Part shown: positions 21,545 through 29,577 of the stretch, one piece after another | How positions within the stretch are numbered: the stretch's first letter is position 1 | Layout: every line of letters begins with the position of its first letter | Source: an uncultured Clostridia bacterium | Lineage (GTDB): Bacteria; Bacillota; Clostridia; Christensenellales; Borkfalkiaceae | Assembly (NCBI GenBank): GCA_934248055.1 | Contig: CAKQKI010000003.1 | Coordinates: forward strand, 141,885-205,884 | DNA length: 64,000 nt | Direction of reading: 5' to 3' | The notes under the pieces: model-generated | Seen by the model: the letters and a program-made list of their open reading frames with translations, nothing else | What the model was told of the DNA's origin: nothing | Databases searched by the model: none | Position numbers and translations under genes: made by a program

Positions 21545-23218
21545 TTAATTGTATTTATCGGGAAGGTCGTTTTCAAAAAGTACCACGTCGCCCGAAACGA
21601 CGCGTTTTTTAAGTTCTTCTTTCGCTTCTCCGAGCGATTTTACCATGATAACGTTTTCTGTTTTAAACCCTTCGTAAATAAGCCCTTCGCGAATTTTAAG
21701 AGTTCTGCCCCGCCCGACGAGTATCACGTAATCCGCAACTTTCGCAAGCATTGCGCCGAGTTTGAAGTTTATCTCGTTTTCCGCAAAGCCGAGTTCCACT
21801 ATTCCGGGCGTTACCACGAATTTTCTTCCGCCGAACGCCGAAAGAGTCTGCACGGCGGTTTTCGAACCTTCGGGATTTGAATTGTAACTGTCGTCGATAG
21901 TTAAAACGCCGTTTTCGCCTTCTATCAGTTCCATGCGGTGCTTTACGGGGTTTAACCTTTCCGTCGCCGCGGCTATTTCGCCGAGCGACAATCCGCACAA
22001 TTTTGCCACCGCCGCCGCAAGACAGATATTCGACACGTTGTGCCTGCCGAGAAGTTTAGTATGTACCGCCGATTTTTCGCCGCCCGAAACGATCGTGAAG
22101 TACGTTCCCTTTTCGGTAATTTTAATATCTTCCGCGTAAACGAGAGAATTATCGTTACAAACGCCCGCAAGATATTTTTCCTTTCCGCACTTCGAGTACA
22201 TTTTTTTCGTCGGTTCGCAGTCCGACGAAAACACGGCTATACCGCCGTTTTTCATATTTTCGATAAGTTCGTATTTGGTTTTGATAACGTTGTCTATATT
22301 CCCGAAAGTTTCAAGGTGCTGCGCCGTAACGCCCGTTATCACCGCAATATCGGGTTTGACGATTTCTGCAAGTTCTTTGATTTCGCCGTTTCTTCTCGCG
22401 CCCATTTCCGCGATAAAATAATCGTAATCGTCGTTAAGTCGTTTTACGGTTTTGCAAATGCCGAGCGGAGTATTGAAAGATTTGGGAGTTGCAAGCACTT
22501 TGTATTTTTCCGAAAGAAAAACGTTTAAAATTTCTTTCACGCTCGTTTTTCCGTAACTGCCCGTAACGCCTATTTTCTTAACGCCGCTTAAACTTTCGAG
22601 TTTTTCGGTGCATTTTTTAACGAATTTTTTGTTGTTTGCTTTTTCAAACGGCTCGTTTACGTAATACGCAAGAAGCACGATATAAGGAACGAGTACGGGA
22701 CACAAACATAAAATCGCGTATCTGAATTTACTTAAAAGGTTGTTTTTTAAAGGTATTGCCACGAAGTTGACGGCGAATATAAGCGAAACGCTTAATAAAA
22801 CCGTAAGCAAAACGAAAGTAAGCATAAGCCGAAGCATTCGCCTTGTTATAACGAGCGGAATTTTATCCTTTCTTTTCTTTTCGCCGCCTAAGTAAACGAG
22901 CAAAAACAAAAGATAAACGGCAAAACCCGCGTAAGAAGCGATCGGGTGACTTATAAAAGAAAGCGCCATATTCGTGAGCATAAAGCCGAGAACGGAAAGC
23001 ATCGAGAGCATAAAAAGTCTGGTTTTATACACGTTATCTCTGCCCGAAAGCCATTTGAAATACTCGTTGCCCTTATATCCGCACTGCTGTATAGCCTGAA
23101 AAAACTTATACGATACGAGTATCATAAGTATAGCGTTGATAAGACCCGTAAGCACGAAATACACGAGATTTCTCGCCGTGAACAGTTCGGCTATTTTATT
23201 AAAATCGAGAGGCAGCAT
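21545..23218 (-). CDS. murF: MurF with an N-terminal membrane domain
   Basis: A 557-residue protein. Residues 1-200 contain about five hydrophobic segments (for example LVYFVLTGLINAILMILVSY). The Mur ligase core follows with GVTGSYGKTSVKE, IAEMGARRNGEI, VTGVTAQHLETFG, HNVSNICLAAAVA and DDSYNSNPEGSKTA, all MurF-type blocks. It adds D-Ala-D-Ala to UDP-MurNAc-tripeptide. The usual N-terminal uridine-binding domain (about 80 residues) appears to be replaced by the membrane domain, so the enzyme should be tethered to the inner membrane. It lies between an alpha/beta hydrolase gene and ddl. Confidence 0.88.
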   Translation of the reverse strand: MLPLDFNKIAELFTARNLVYFVLTGLINAILMILVSYKFFQAIQQCGYKGNEYFKWLSGRDNVYKTRLFMLSMLSVLGFMLTNMALSFISHPIASYAGFAVYLLFLLVYLGGEKKRKDKIPLVITRRMLRLMLTFVLLTVLLSVSLIFAVNFVAIPLKNNLLSKFRYAILCLCPVLVPYIVLLAYYVNEPFEKANNKKFVKKCTEKLESLSGVKKIGVTGSYGKTSVKEILNVFLSEKYKVLATPKSFNTPLGICKTVKRLNDDYDYFIAEMGARRNGEIKELAEIVKPDIAVITGVTAQHLETFGNIDNVIKTKYELIENMKNGGIAVFSSDCEPTKKMYSKCGKEKYLAGVCNDNSLVYAEDIKITEKGTYFTIVSGGEKSAVHTKLLGRHNVSNICLAAAVAKLCGLSLGEIAAATERLNPVKHRMELIEGENGVLTIDDSYNSNPEGSKTAVQTLSAFGGRKFVVTPGIVELGFAENEINFKLGAMLAKVADYVILVGRGRTLKIREGLIYEGFKTENVIMVKSLGEAKEELKKRVVSGDVVLFENDLPDKYN

Positions 23219-23220
23219 AC

Positions 23221-23919
23221 TTAACCTTCCTTTAAAAACTCCCCCGCTATCGCGTTAAATTCGTAAGGCTTATCTATAAACGCGAAATGCCCCGCGCCTT
23301 TAACTACGTAAAGCGACGAATTTTTTATCCCTTTTAAAAATCTTTTCGCCATATAAACGGGCGTTTCTTTGTCCGATTCGCCGAAAACGAGAAGAGTGTC
23401 GTTATTTATTTTTTTAAGTTCGCCGTCAAGATATTCGTTCACTATCTTAACGTAACTTATTTTTTCGGTTTTTCCGAGTTTTTTATATTCTTCGCTTCCG
23501 AAATTATCAAAATTCCCGTTTTTAAACAGTTTTTTAAGAATTTTATAAGCGTAAATTCTTATATAATAATCGGGTTTTCTTCTGGGTTTTAAACCCGCCG
23601 CCCCCGTAAGAACGAGTTTTTTGAGCCTTTCGTCCCGCACGGCGAGTTTTACGGCTATTCTCGCCCCGAAAGAATGGGCAAGAAGATCGTATTCGGTTAA
23701 ACCGAGTGCGTTTATAACCGACAAAACCGCCTTTTCGTAATCGCAAAGCGCGTAAGGATAACTCATTTTTTCGCTTTTGCCGAACCCCGTGAGATCTATC
23801 GCTATAACTCTTCTGAACAGCGAAAAATATCCCGTCTGATAAACAAAACTTTCTTTGCTCGACATAAAGCCGTGAAGCATTACGAGCGGCTTTCCCGAGC
23901 CGACGTCCGCAACGCACAA
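23221..23919 (-). CDS. Alpha/beta hydrolase
   Basis: A 232-residue hydrolase. LVMLHGFMSSKESF forms the oxyanion-hole region, LLAHSFGARIAVKLA carries the nucleophile Ser, TLLVFGESDKETPV the Asp, and KGAGHFAFIDKP the His of the triad. The start is unclear: no ATG is available between the rimI stop and the conserved region, so a TTG at 23919 was taken. It ends 2 nt before murF and starts 17 nt after rimI, so it is translationally linked to both. The substrate is unknown; the setting among cell-wall and tRNA genes gives no strong clue. Confidence 0.82.
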   Translation of the reverse strand: MCVADVGSGKPLVMLHGFMSSKESFVYQTGYFSLFRRVIAIDLTGFGKSEKMSYPYALCDYEKAVLSVINALGLTEYDLLAHSFGARIAVKLAVRDERLKKLVLTGAAGLKPRRKPDYYIRIYAYKILKKLFKNGNFDNFGSEEYKKLGKTEKISYVKIVNEYLDGELKKINNDTLLVFGESDKETPVYMAKRFLKGIKNSSLYVVKGAGHFAFIDKPYEFNAIAGEFLKEG

Positions 23920-23936
23920 TCCGTTTATTATACTTT

Positions 23937-24371
23937 CTATTTCAGCACCTTGCTCATAATCAGAGCGTTTTCTGTTCCGCCGTAATAATTTTTACGCGTT
24001 CCCGAATATTTATAACCGAGTTTTTCGTATAAACTCTGCGCCGCGGCGTTACTCTCTCTCACTTCGAGATATAATTTTTCAACTCCCGTTTTTTTAAGTA
24101 AATCTTCTTCTTTTTTCATAAGCGCGGAAGCAACGCCTTTGCGCCTGTACTTTTCCTTTACGGCAACTATATTTATTTCGCCTTCGTCAAGACAGTATTT
24201 AACCGCTATAAACCCCGCTATTTCACCGTTTTCTTCCGCAACAAGACCCGAAAAATTACCCGATAAAAAAGCGTCGGCAAGCATCTGATTGCTCCAGGGA
24301 TCGGGAAAGCAGTCTTTCTCGATTTCGGCGATTCTGATATTGTCTTCGAATTTCCACTCGCGATAAATCAT
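23937..24371 (-). CDS. rimI: Ribosomal protein S18 alanine N-acetyltransferase
   Basis: A 144-residue GNAT acetyltransferase. The acetyl-CoA loop is in VKEKYRRKGVASALM and the C-terminal block reads LEVRESNAAAQSLYEKLGYKYSGTRKNYY, characteristic of RimI. It acetylates the N-terminus of S18 in characterised species. It overlaps tsaB by an ATGA junction, the standard tsaE-tsaB-rimI order. Confidence 0.92.
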   Translation of the reverse strand: MIYREWKFEDNIRIAEIEKDCFPDPWSNQMLADAFLSGNFSGLVAEENGEIAGFIAVKYCLDEGEINIVAVKEKYRRKGVASALMKKEEDLLKKTGVEKLYLEVRESNAAAQSLYEKLGYKYSGTRKNYYGGTENALIMSKVLK

Positions 24372-24976
24372 AAACTTTCTTCCGCCTGACTTTTTCTTAC
24401 GTAAAGCGGAACGAGCGTTTCGGAATCGTCGCTTGCCGTGTCGATTTTATCTTCGACCGCCGCTATAAAACCTTTTACGAGATCGCAGTTTTTCACGGAA
24501 ACCGAAGTGTTTTCAAAAGACAAAACGCCGTCGTAATCTTTTATCGTTTCTTTTATTCTTTCTTCGTTTAAAAACGTCGGGGACGAACACGGCGTTACGC
24601 CGTCGAATCCCTGAACGTAAAAATTGCCGTGGCGGGCGTCGATGACGCATAAATTCCTTCCGCTACGCTTATTATATGCAAGAGTCTCGAAAGATGTAAC
24701 GGGAAGAACCTTTTTCCCGAACGAAAAAGCAAACGCCTTTATTGCCGAAACGCCTATCCTTATACCCGTAAACGAGCCGGGACCCACGCAACAGGCAAAA
24801 ACGTCGATATCGTTAAGATTTGCCCCGCTTTTCAGAAGCAACTTTTCGATTTCGGGCATAAGAATGCAGGAATGCTGTAATTTTATATCTTCTTCAAAAG
24901 TATATTGCACCTTTTTATTATAGCCGAGAGCAATCGTCAGATGCGTTGAACTCGTATCGACAGCCAGATAATTCAT
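24368..24976 (-). CDS. tsaB: tRNA threonylcarbamoyladenosine biosynthesis protein TsaB
   Basis: A 202-residue ASKHA-fold protein. It opens MNYLAVDTSSTHLTIALG, and has VGPGSFTGIRIGVSAIKAFAF, the TsaB signature. The start was set at 24976, since an ATGA overlap with the tsaE stop codon lies there; an upstream in-frame start would lie entirely inside tsaE. TsaB is the non-catalytic partner of TsaD in t6A synthesis. TsaD is not in this window. Confidence 0.93.
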   Translation of the reverse strand: MNYLAVDTSSTHLTIALGYNKKVQYTFEEDIKLQHSCILMPEIEKLLLKSGANLNDIDVFACCVGPGSFTGIRIGVSAIKAFAFSFGKKVLPVTSFETLAYNKRSGRNLCVIDARHGNFYVQGFDGVTPCSSPTFLNEERIKETIKDYDGVLSFENTSVSVKNCDLVKGFIAAVEDKIDTASDDSETLVPLYVRKSQAEESL

Positions 24977-25371
24977 ATCGTTATCGTCCTTTCGTTTTCG
25001 CCCGTTTTTTCGATGGTAACCGTTATCGCGTTTTCGGGCAGAACGCTTTTTATGTTTTCGCTCCATTCGATAACGCACACGCCGCCCGCGTAAAAGTAAT
25101 CGGTAAGCCCGAGCGCATCTGCGTCTTCGCCGCTTGAAAGCCTGTAACAGTCGTAATGATACAGTTTGCCGTCGTAATCGTTCATATAAGCGTAAGTGGG
25201 GCTTGTTACCTGATCCGTCACGCCGAGTCCTTTCGCTATACCTTTAGTGAACGCGGTTTTACCCGCGCCCATCTCTCCCACGAGAAGCACGACCGACCCT
25301 TGTTTTAAATTTTTTGCAAACGCTTTTCCCGCGTTTACGGTTTCTTCCTCGGAGCGCGTTACGTAAATCAT
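24973..25371 (-). CDS. tsaE: tRNA threonylcarbamoyladenosine biosynthesis ATPase TsaE
   Basis: A 132-residue protein with P-loop LLVGEMGAGKTAFTKGIAKGLG and the following SPTYAYMNDY and HYDCYRL, which together are diagnostic of TsaE. It hydrolyses ATP to reset the TsaBDE complex. Its gene overlaps tsaB and follows ribU by 15 nt. Confidence 0.94.
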   Translation of the reverse strand: MIYVTRSEEETVNAGKAFAKNLKQGSVVLLVGEMGAGKTAFTKGIAKGLGVTDQVTSPTYAYMNDYDGKLYHYDCYRLSSGEDADALGLTDYFYAGGVCVIEWSENIKSVLPENAITVTIEKTGENERTITI

Positions 25372-25386
25372 ATATCTATTTTACCA

Positions 25387-25941
25387 CTAATCGAAATATT
25401 TGTTAAGAACTTTTTTGAGTTTCTTGTATAAAAGTACGGTTATAAGCGCGTTAAGAAAGCATTTAAGCGCGTTGAAAGCGATTATTAAATACCAACTTTT
25501 CATAAACGCTTCTTTTGCCGTCATCTGCAAAAAGTTTTCGTAAAGGGGATAAAATATAAACCTGTTGCATAAAAGCGCAACTCCTATCTGCAGAAGAGAA
25601 GAAAGCGCAAGCGTTACTATAACGGCTTTTAATCCTTTTCTGAATTTATAAACGAAAACGGGAATCGTTATAAAGCAGTTCGCCATAATAAAGTTTGCAA
25701 GTTCGCCTATTCCCAACGATTGCGTTTTTATAAGATTTAAAAGCATCGTCGCTATAATTATCATTTCACCGTAAAAAACGCCGAGAATATACCCGCCTAT
25801 AAGCATTACGGCAAAAGAAAAATCGAGTTTAAGCCCTATCTGCGGGAAAACGGGAATTTCAAGAAGACTTACGGCGAAAGTCGTCGCCGCGAATAGCGCG
25901 GCAAGAGCGAGTTTTTTTATCTGGGTTTTATTGTTTTGCAT
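25387..25941 (-). CDS. ribU: Riboflavin ECF transporter S component
   Basis: A 184-residue membrane protein with about six segments. ALFAATTFAVSLLEIP, LKLDFSFAVMLIGGYILG and GELANFIMANCFITIPVFVYK resemble RibU. The start at 25941 was chosen because the frame upstream runs through the riboswitch and its terminator. It binds riboflavin and needs a shared ECF energising module, not present here. The FMN riboswitch and terminator directly upstream strongly support the riboflavin assignment. It heads a leftward run of seven genes down to ddl. Confidence 0.9.
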   Translation of the reverse strand: MQNNKTQIKKLALAALFAATTFAVSLLEIPVFPQIGLKLDFSFAVMLIGGYILGVFYGEMIIIATMLLNLIKTQSLGIGELANFIMANCFITIPVFVYKFRKGLKAVIVTLALSSLLQIGVALLCNRFIFYPLYENFLQMTAKEAFMKSWYLIIAFNALKCFLNALITVLLYKKLKKVLNKYFD

Positions 25942-25948
25942 ACGCCTG

Positions 25949-25977
25949 AAATAAAAAAGACGGGGAAATTTTCCCCG
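25949..25977 (-). terminator. Expression-platform terminator of the FMN riboswitch
   Basis: On the reverse strand CGGGGAAA pairs with TTTCCCCG, followed by TCTTTTTTATTTC. It lies between the aptamer and the ribU start codon, the normal arrangement for transcription attenuation on FMN binding. Confidence 0.85.
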
Positions 25978-25980
25978 AAA

Positions 25981-26491
25981 CGAAAAAAGCGACCTTTTTT
26001 CTTTTATCATCCGGACTTATTCCGAAAAAAATCGGAAATCACCGTCGGTCGAAGAATTTCACTCCGTCGGGCGCGAATATAAGATTTTCGCGCTTAGCAG
26101 ACTTATCGCCGCAAAAAGCGGGATTCACTGCCGGTAGCCGCAAGCGATTGCGTTTGAACCCGCCAAAGCGCCGATATTTACGCGCTTTATGCCGAATCCG
26201 ACTTCGCCCGTACCGCCAAGTACGAACAAGTCGCCTTCGACAGAAATCATCGAAAATAGCGGCGTTTTGGTTGTCTGCAAGTATTGCGTCGCGTTTTTAG
26301 GTTAAGACGCGGCGCGCAAGCGGCATAATACACTCGTATATGACGATTGCGGAACAATGTATTAGCCTGAAAACACGACGCAAGACCGAGTTTAAACGCA
26401 ATCGCTTGCGGCTAAGAGAATAACGCGCCGAAAATATGCTGCGAAAAATTATTTCCGCCGCGCAAGCGCGCGCACTCCGCCTCAAAGAAAC
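25981..26491 (-). promoter_or_regulatory. FMN riboswitch interrupted by an inserted element
   Basis: On the reverse strand the 3' two thirds are clear: ACCGGCAGTGAATCCCGC, then AAGTCTGC, then GGAGTGAAATTCTTCGACCG, ACGGTGA and GTCCGGATGATAAAAGAAA. The 5' piece TTTCTTTGAGGCGGAGTG (26490-26473) lies about 340 nt upstream. P1 can form between TTTCTTT (26490-26484) and AAAGAAA (26004-25998). Between the GGAGTG and the ACCGGC block, where the short P2 hairpin should be, lies the 280-bp element at 26135-26414 plus about 58 nt of other sequence. Whether the aptamer still folds is unknown. Confidence 0.8.
26135..26414. mobile_element. Inverted-repeat element, family C (280 bp), inside the FMN riboswitch
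   Basis: The ends match over 25 bp with one difference; the outer part reads TAGCCGCAAGCGATTGCG. TA lies at both extremes, so a TA duplication as for IS630/Tc1-type transposition is possible. The interior resembles family B (62468-62746) in order and wording, for example CATCGAAAATA then GGCGTTTT and GCGTTTTTAGG, so families B and C are probably related. No open frame of note. End-only copies exist at 5896-5916 and 30377-30404. Confidence 0.82.
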
Positions 26492-26497
26492 AAGTCG

Positions 26498-26526
26498 ATT
26501 ATATAACTAACGCCGCTGTTTGTCAA
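26498..26526 (-). promoter_or_regulatory. Consensus promoter of the ribU riboswitch transcript
   Basis: Reverse-strand TTGACA (26526-26521), exactly 17 nt, TATAAT (26503-26498): a perfect consensus. It starts transcription just before the P1 strand of the riboswitch. Its -35 overlaps the end of the neighbouring gene. Confidence 0.9.
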
Positions 26527-27653
26527 GCGTTGCCGCTAACATTTATTCTGAGATTAAGATTTTCGGCTATTCTTATCGCATTTGCGCTCATAACCGAAAT
26601 CGCGCCTTTTCTTAAAAGCGTAACCACGTCTTCGGGAGAAGATATAACTCCCCCGCCTTCAACGAAAAACCTGCCGTCGGCGGCGGAAACGGCGTTTTTC
26701 AGAACGATAGGATCGAGAACGTAATCCGAATTGAAAGAAGACAGCAAAACGGAATGAATTTTAATTTCTCCCGCAAAGGCTTTTATAACCGTTTCCGCTT
26801 CTTCGGCGTTTATTATATCCATATCGAAATACGCCGTCACCTTTTTACCCGCGGATTTTTTAACGAGTTTTTTAAACTCCCTTACGATTCCGCGAAAATC
26901 CGCGTTTTTGATTTTACCCGTCGGTACGGGAACGATTATTCCGTCCGCCGCGATAATCTCTTTTTTAAAGGCGTAATACCGCGTTTTGAAAATATCGTTG
27001 CCGTAAGGATAAGAAATTACCGTTCTTATCTCTGCGCCGCTTCCTTTCAGAGCGGCTTTGGCAAGTTTTACTTCGCTCGGATAAACCGTAACCGTTTTTA
27101 TTCCGTATCTCACGGCAAGTTTTAGTTTGCGATAAAAAAGTTCGCCCGTTAAAGACGGATCCAGAAGGTCGTAATTCAACTGAGAATACAGTTTGCGCGC
27201 CTTAAAAGTTCCGAATTCCCGCTTTATTTCGGTGTCTGACTGCATAAATATATCCGCTATTTCTTCAACTTCTTTCGGCAGCGGTTCGGCGTTGAAATAA
27301 GATTTTATAACGTTGTTTTTGCGGGTATTTACCGAAATTCGTTCCGAAAACTCTTTTTCGCCGTCGTTTTCGGGTATAATATCCGCTTTCGCCGCGTCGT
27401 AAAACGGCGGCTCGGCATCGTTTTCGGGCGCGTTTTCGTCGCTCGCCGTTTCTTCGGTTTTTTCTTCCGCCGCGCCGACGTTTTCTGTTTTTTCTTCCGC
27501 CGCGCCGACGTTTTCGGTTTCGGATTTTACTTCCGCTCCCGTCGCGGTTATGCCGCCTAAATAGTTTTTGCTCACTCTTTCGCCGTAACTTTCGGCGCTT
27601 TCCGCATTTTCTTCGCGCGGCGCGCCGATAACTCCCGATTTAAATTCTTTCAT
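26523..27653 (-). CDS. DeoC-like TIM-barrel protein with acidic repeat-bearing N-terminus, probable pseudoenzyme
   Basis: A 376-residue protein. Residues 1-110 are acidic and low in complexity, with a tandem repeat of TENVGAAEEK. Residues 165-376 resemble a deoxyribose-phosphate aldolase barrel: KLKLAVRYGIKTVTVYPSEVKLAKAALKGSGAEIRTVISYPYGND in sections, a helix with DGIIVPVPTGKI in place of the E-D-V-N block, and VEGGGVISSPEDVVTLLRKGA near the phosphate site. The Schiff-base lysine block (KTSTGF) reads HSVLLSSFN and lacks Lys. Aldolase activity is thus unlikely. It sits alone between the ribU leader and a divergent small gene. Confidence 0.6.
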   Translation of the reverse strand: MKEFKSGVIGAPREENAESAESYGERVSKNYLGGITATGAEVKSETENVGAAEEKTENVGAAEEKTEETASDENAPENDAEPPFYDAAKADIIPENDGEKEFSERISVNTRKNNVIKSYFNAEPLPKEVEEIADIFMQSDTEIKREFGTFKARKLYSQLNYDLLDPSLTGELFYRKLKLAVRYGIKTVTVYPSEVKLAKAALKGSGAEIRTVISYPYGNDIFKTRYYAFKKEIIAADGIIVPVPTGKIKNADFRGIVREFKKLVKKSAGKKVTAYFDMDIINAEEAETVIKAFAGEIKIHSVLLSSFNSDYVLDPIVLKNAVSAADGRFFVEGGGVISSPEDVVTLLRKGAISVMSANAIRIAENLNLRINVSGNA

Positions 27654-27765
27654 ATACGCGTATTATTTCAAACGCCGTAAATTTTATACTTATTTTACCA
27701 AAATCGACTGTAATTTATTAAACCCGCCCGTTTTTTACAAGATTTTTATGTTAAAATTCCGATAT

Positions 27766-28017
27766 ATGAAAGGGTTAGTATTCGTTGCGTTGTTGTTTAT
27801 AATCTCCGCGTGCCTGTCCGCGCTGTGTAAATTCGTTTACGGTAAAATAAAATGCGGGGATTTTTTTAAAAAAGCAAAAGAAAAAAGCGGAATTTCTCCC
27901 GCTTCTAAAATTTATTACGTGGAAAACGCGCCCAAGGCGAAAAAGAAAACGCGAAAAACGCCTACCATTGCGCTTAAAGGCGCGATAGTAAACGCCGAGA
28001 AGACTGAAACGCCGTAA
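27766..28017 (+). CDS. Small single-pass membrane protein, unknown
   Basis: An 83-residue protein: residues 1-24 (MKGLVFVALLFIISACLSAL) form one membrane segment or signal anchor, followed by a basic cytosolic or extracellular tail with KAKKKTRK. The ATG at 27766 was preferred to one at 27748, though neither has a clear ribosome-binding site. A TAAAAT hexamer lies 8 nt before the chosen start. It is convergent with rsfS, separated by only 2 nt. I do not recognise a family. Confidence 0.5.
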   Translation: MKGLVFVALLFIISACLSALCKFVYGKIKCGDFFKKAKEKSGISPASKIYYVENAPKAKKKTRKTPTIALKGAIVNAEKTETP

Positions 28018-28019
28018 TA

Positions 28020-28364
28020 TCAATCCTGCGTTTCGATTTTCTCTCCGTCGCCCCAAAGGCGTTCGAGATGATAAAAAAGACGCATTTCGTCGTTGAAAAT
28101 ATGAAGAATAACGTCGCCGAAATCGACTATTGCCCAGCGGCCGTCGGAAATACCGTCTTTTCTGAGAATTTTCGCGCCCGCTTTTTCGGCGGCTTCTTCG
28201 CAATATTCGGTAAGCGATTTTACCTGAGTAGACGAGCGCGCGCTCGCAACCACGAAATAATCCGCAACCGACGTTTTTTCTTCGACGTTAATTTTAACGA
28301 TGTCGAACGCGCGTTTGCTTTTCAGAGTATTGCAGAGTAAATCGGCAAGTTGTATCGATGTCAT
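28020..28364 (-). CDS. rsfS: Ribosomal silencing factor RsfS
   Basis: A 114-residue protein with the RsfS/Iojap core: KINVEEKTSVADYFVVASARSSTQVKSL, then EGISDGRWAIVDFGDVILHIFNDEMR in similar form. It binds uL14 and blocks subunit joining in resting cells. It follows the nadD-yqeK fusion by 39 nt, the usual order in Firmicutes (nadD-yqeK-rsfS). Confidence 0.93.
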   Translation of the reverse strand: MTSIQLADLLCNTLKSKRAFDIVKINVEEKTSVADYFVVASARSSTQVKSLTEYCEEAAEKAGAKILRKDGISDGRWAIVDFGDVILHIFNDEMRLFYHLERLWGDGEKIETQD

Positions 28365-28403
28365 AATACCTCCGTTTAAATTTAACCGCGTAAATCGCGG
28401 AAT

Positions 28404-29519
28404 TTAATTGTATTTTGCGGCGTCGAGAGTAAGATAATAAACGGGGCTGCCCTTTTCGGTAAGAAATTTTATAACTTCTTCCGCGGCGAATTTAAAACCC
28501 GAATAAAAATCTTTGCTCACGGCGTTTCTTATATCGTCAACCCCCGCGTATCTGCGCGAAGGTTCGATCATATCGGCAACGTAAATTATCTTTTCGAGCG
28601 CAGACATACGCGCTCTTCCCGTGGTGTGATAACGAATTGCGTTTAAAACGTCGGGGTCGGTGATTTTAAGAACCGTTTCCGCAACGTACGCTCCGAGAAA
28701 TTGATGTTTTACGTCTTCCGGGCAATTTTCGGGAAGACCACATTGCGGATAATCTTTTTCCGTTTTATATTTGCACACGTCGTGCAGAAGCGCGGCGAGT
28801 TCGGCTTTCTGCGTATTTTCCCCGAGAATTTTTGCAAGTTTTACGGCGGTAAGAATAACCCCCGCGGTGTGAATAAGCCGTTTTTCCGTAAGCGCGGAGC
28901 GAACGAAAGCGTAATACTTATCGCCCCCGTAAAACTCCCCTTTTTCAATATAATCGCATACGCTTTCCGGCGTGAAAGCCGAAATATCAAGACCGAGCGC
29001 GCTGTAAACGCGGATTTTACTGCTTGAAACGTCAGCCCCTTTATAAGAAATTTTAAAAATTTCGGCCCCGTAAAGTTTTTTCGCGCTTTCAATCGCCTTT
29101 TCGTCGTTACAGCCGTCTCCTTCGCGCGAAGCGAGAACAAGCGAAGCGTTTCCGGCGATAACGGCGGGATTTTTCCATTCCGAAAAACTCGAAAGCATAT
29201 CGCTGCCCATTATAAAAAACAGTTTTGCGTCGGGATAACTCTTTTTAAAGTCAAGCACGGTAAGGTAACTGTAACTTACGCCTTGCTTTTTGATCTCGTA
29301 ATCCGACACGATTATTTTTTCGCAACCGTCAAAAGCCGCTTTCAGCATATTCAAACGGTCTTCGGGAGTTGCCGTAAGCCCGCTTTTGTGGGGAGAGCGG
29401 AACGTCGGCATAACGTAAAGCGCGTCTAAAAATAAATCTTTTACGGCGCTTTTCGCAACGGCAATATGCTCGAAATGAACCGGATCGAACGAGCCGCCGA
29501 ATATTCCTATCCTTTCCAT
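28404..29519 (-). CDS. nadD: NadD-YqeK fusion: nicotinate-nucleotide adenylyltransferase plus HD-domain Ap4A hydrolase-like
   Basis: A 371-residue two-domain protein. Residues 1-190 are NadD: GIFGGSFDPVHFEHI (nucleotidyltransferase HxGH-type motif), MGSDMLSSFSEWKNP, and SSSKIR (ISSTxIR-type). Residues 190-371 are YqeK: HD-domain block ELAALLHDVCKYKTEKDY, HQFLGAYVAE, and IRYHTTGRARMSALEKIIYVADMIEPSR. NadD makes deamido-NAD; YqeK proteins hydrolyse Ap4A symmetrically. In Bacillus the two are separate adjacent genes, so the fusion keeps an old neighbourhood. Confidence 0.93.
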   Translation of the reverse strand: MERIGIFGGSFDPVHFEHIAVAKSAVKDLFLDALYVMPTFRSPHKSGLTATPEDRLNMLKAAFDGCEKIIVSDYEIKKQGVSYSYLTVLDFKKSYPDAKLFFIMGSDMLSSFSEWKNPAVIAGNASLVLASREGDGCNDEKAIESAKKLYGAEIFKISYKGADVSSSKIRVYSALGLDISAFTPESVCDYIEKGEFYGGDKYYAFVRSALTEKRLIHTAGVILTAVKLAKILGENTQKAELAALLHDVCKYKTEKDYPQCGLPENCPEDVKHQFLGAYVAETVLKITDPDVLNAIRYHTTGRARMSALEKIIYVADMIEPSRRYAGVDDIRNAVSKDFYSGFKFAAEEVIKFLTEKGSPVYYLTLDAAKYN

Positions 29520-29577
29520 ATTTATATTTTAACACGTTTTACGCATTTTTACAAGTTTTTAAGGCAATAATTCAAAT

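Noticed and set aside
24977..25078. Longer N-terminus of TsaB (34 extra residues)
   Set aside because: The extension is Arg/Lys-rich, lies inside tsaE, and the standard TsaB start MNYLAVDTSS at 24976 has the expected ATGA overlap.
25942..26010. Longer N-terminus of RibU (23 extra residues)
   Set aside because: The extension is read from the riboswitch 3' end and the terminator hairpin, which are non-coding.
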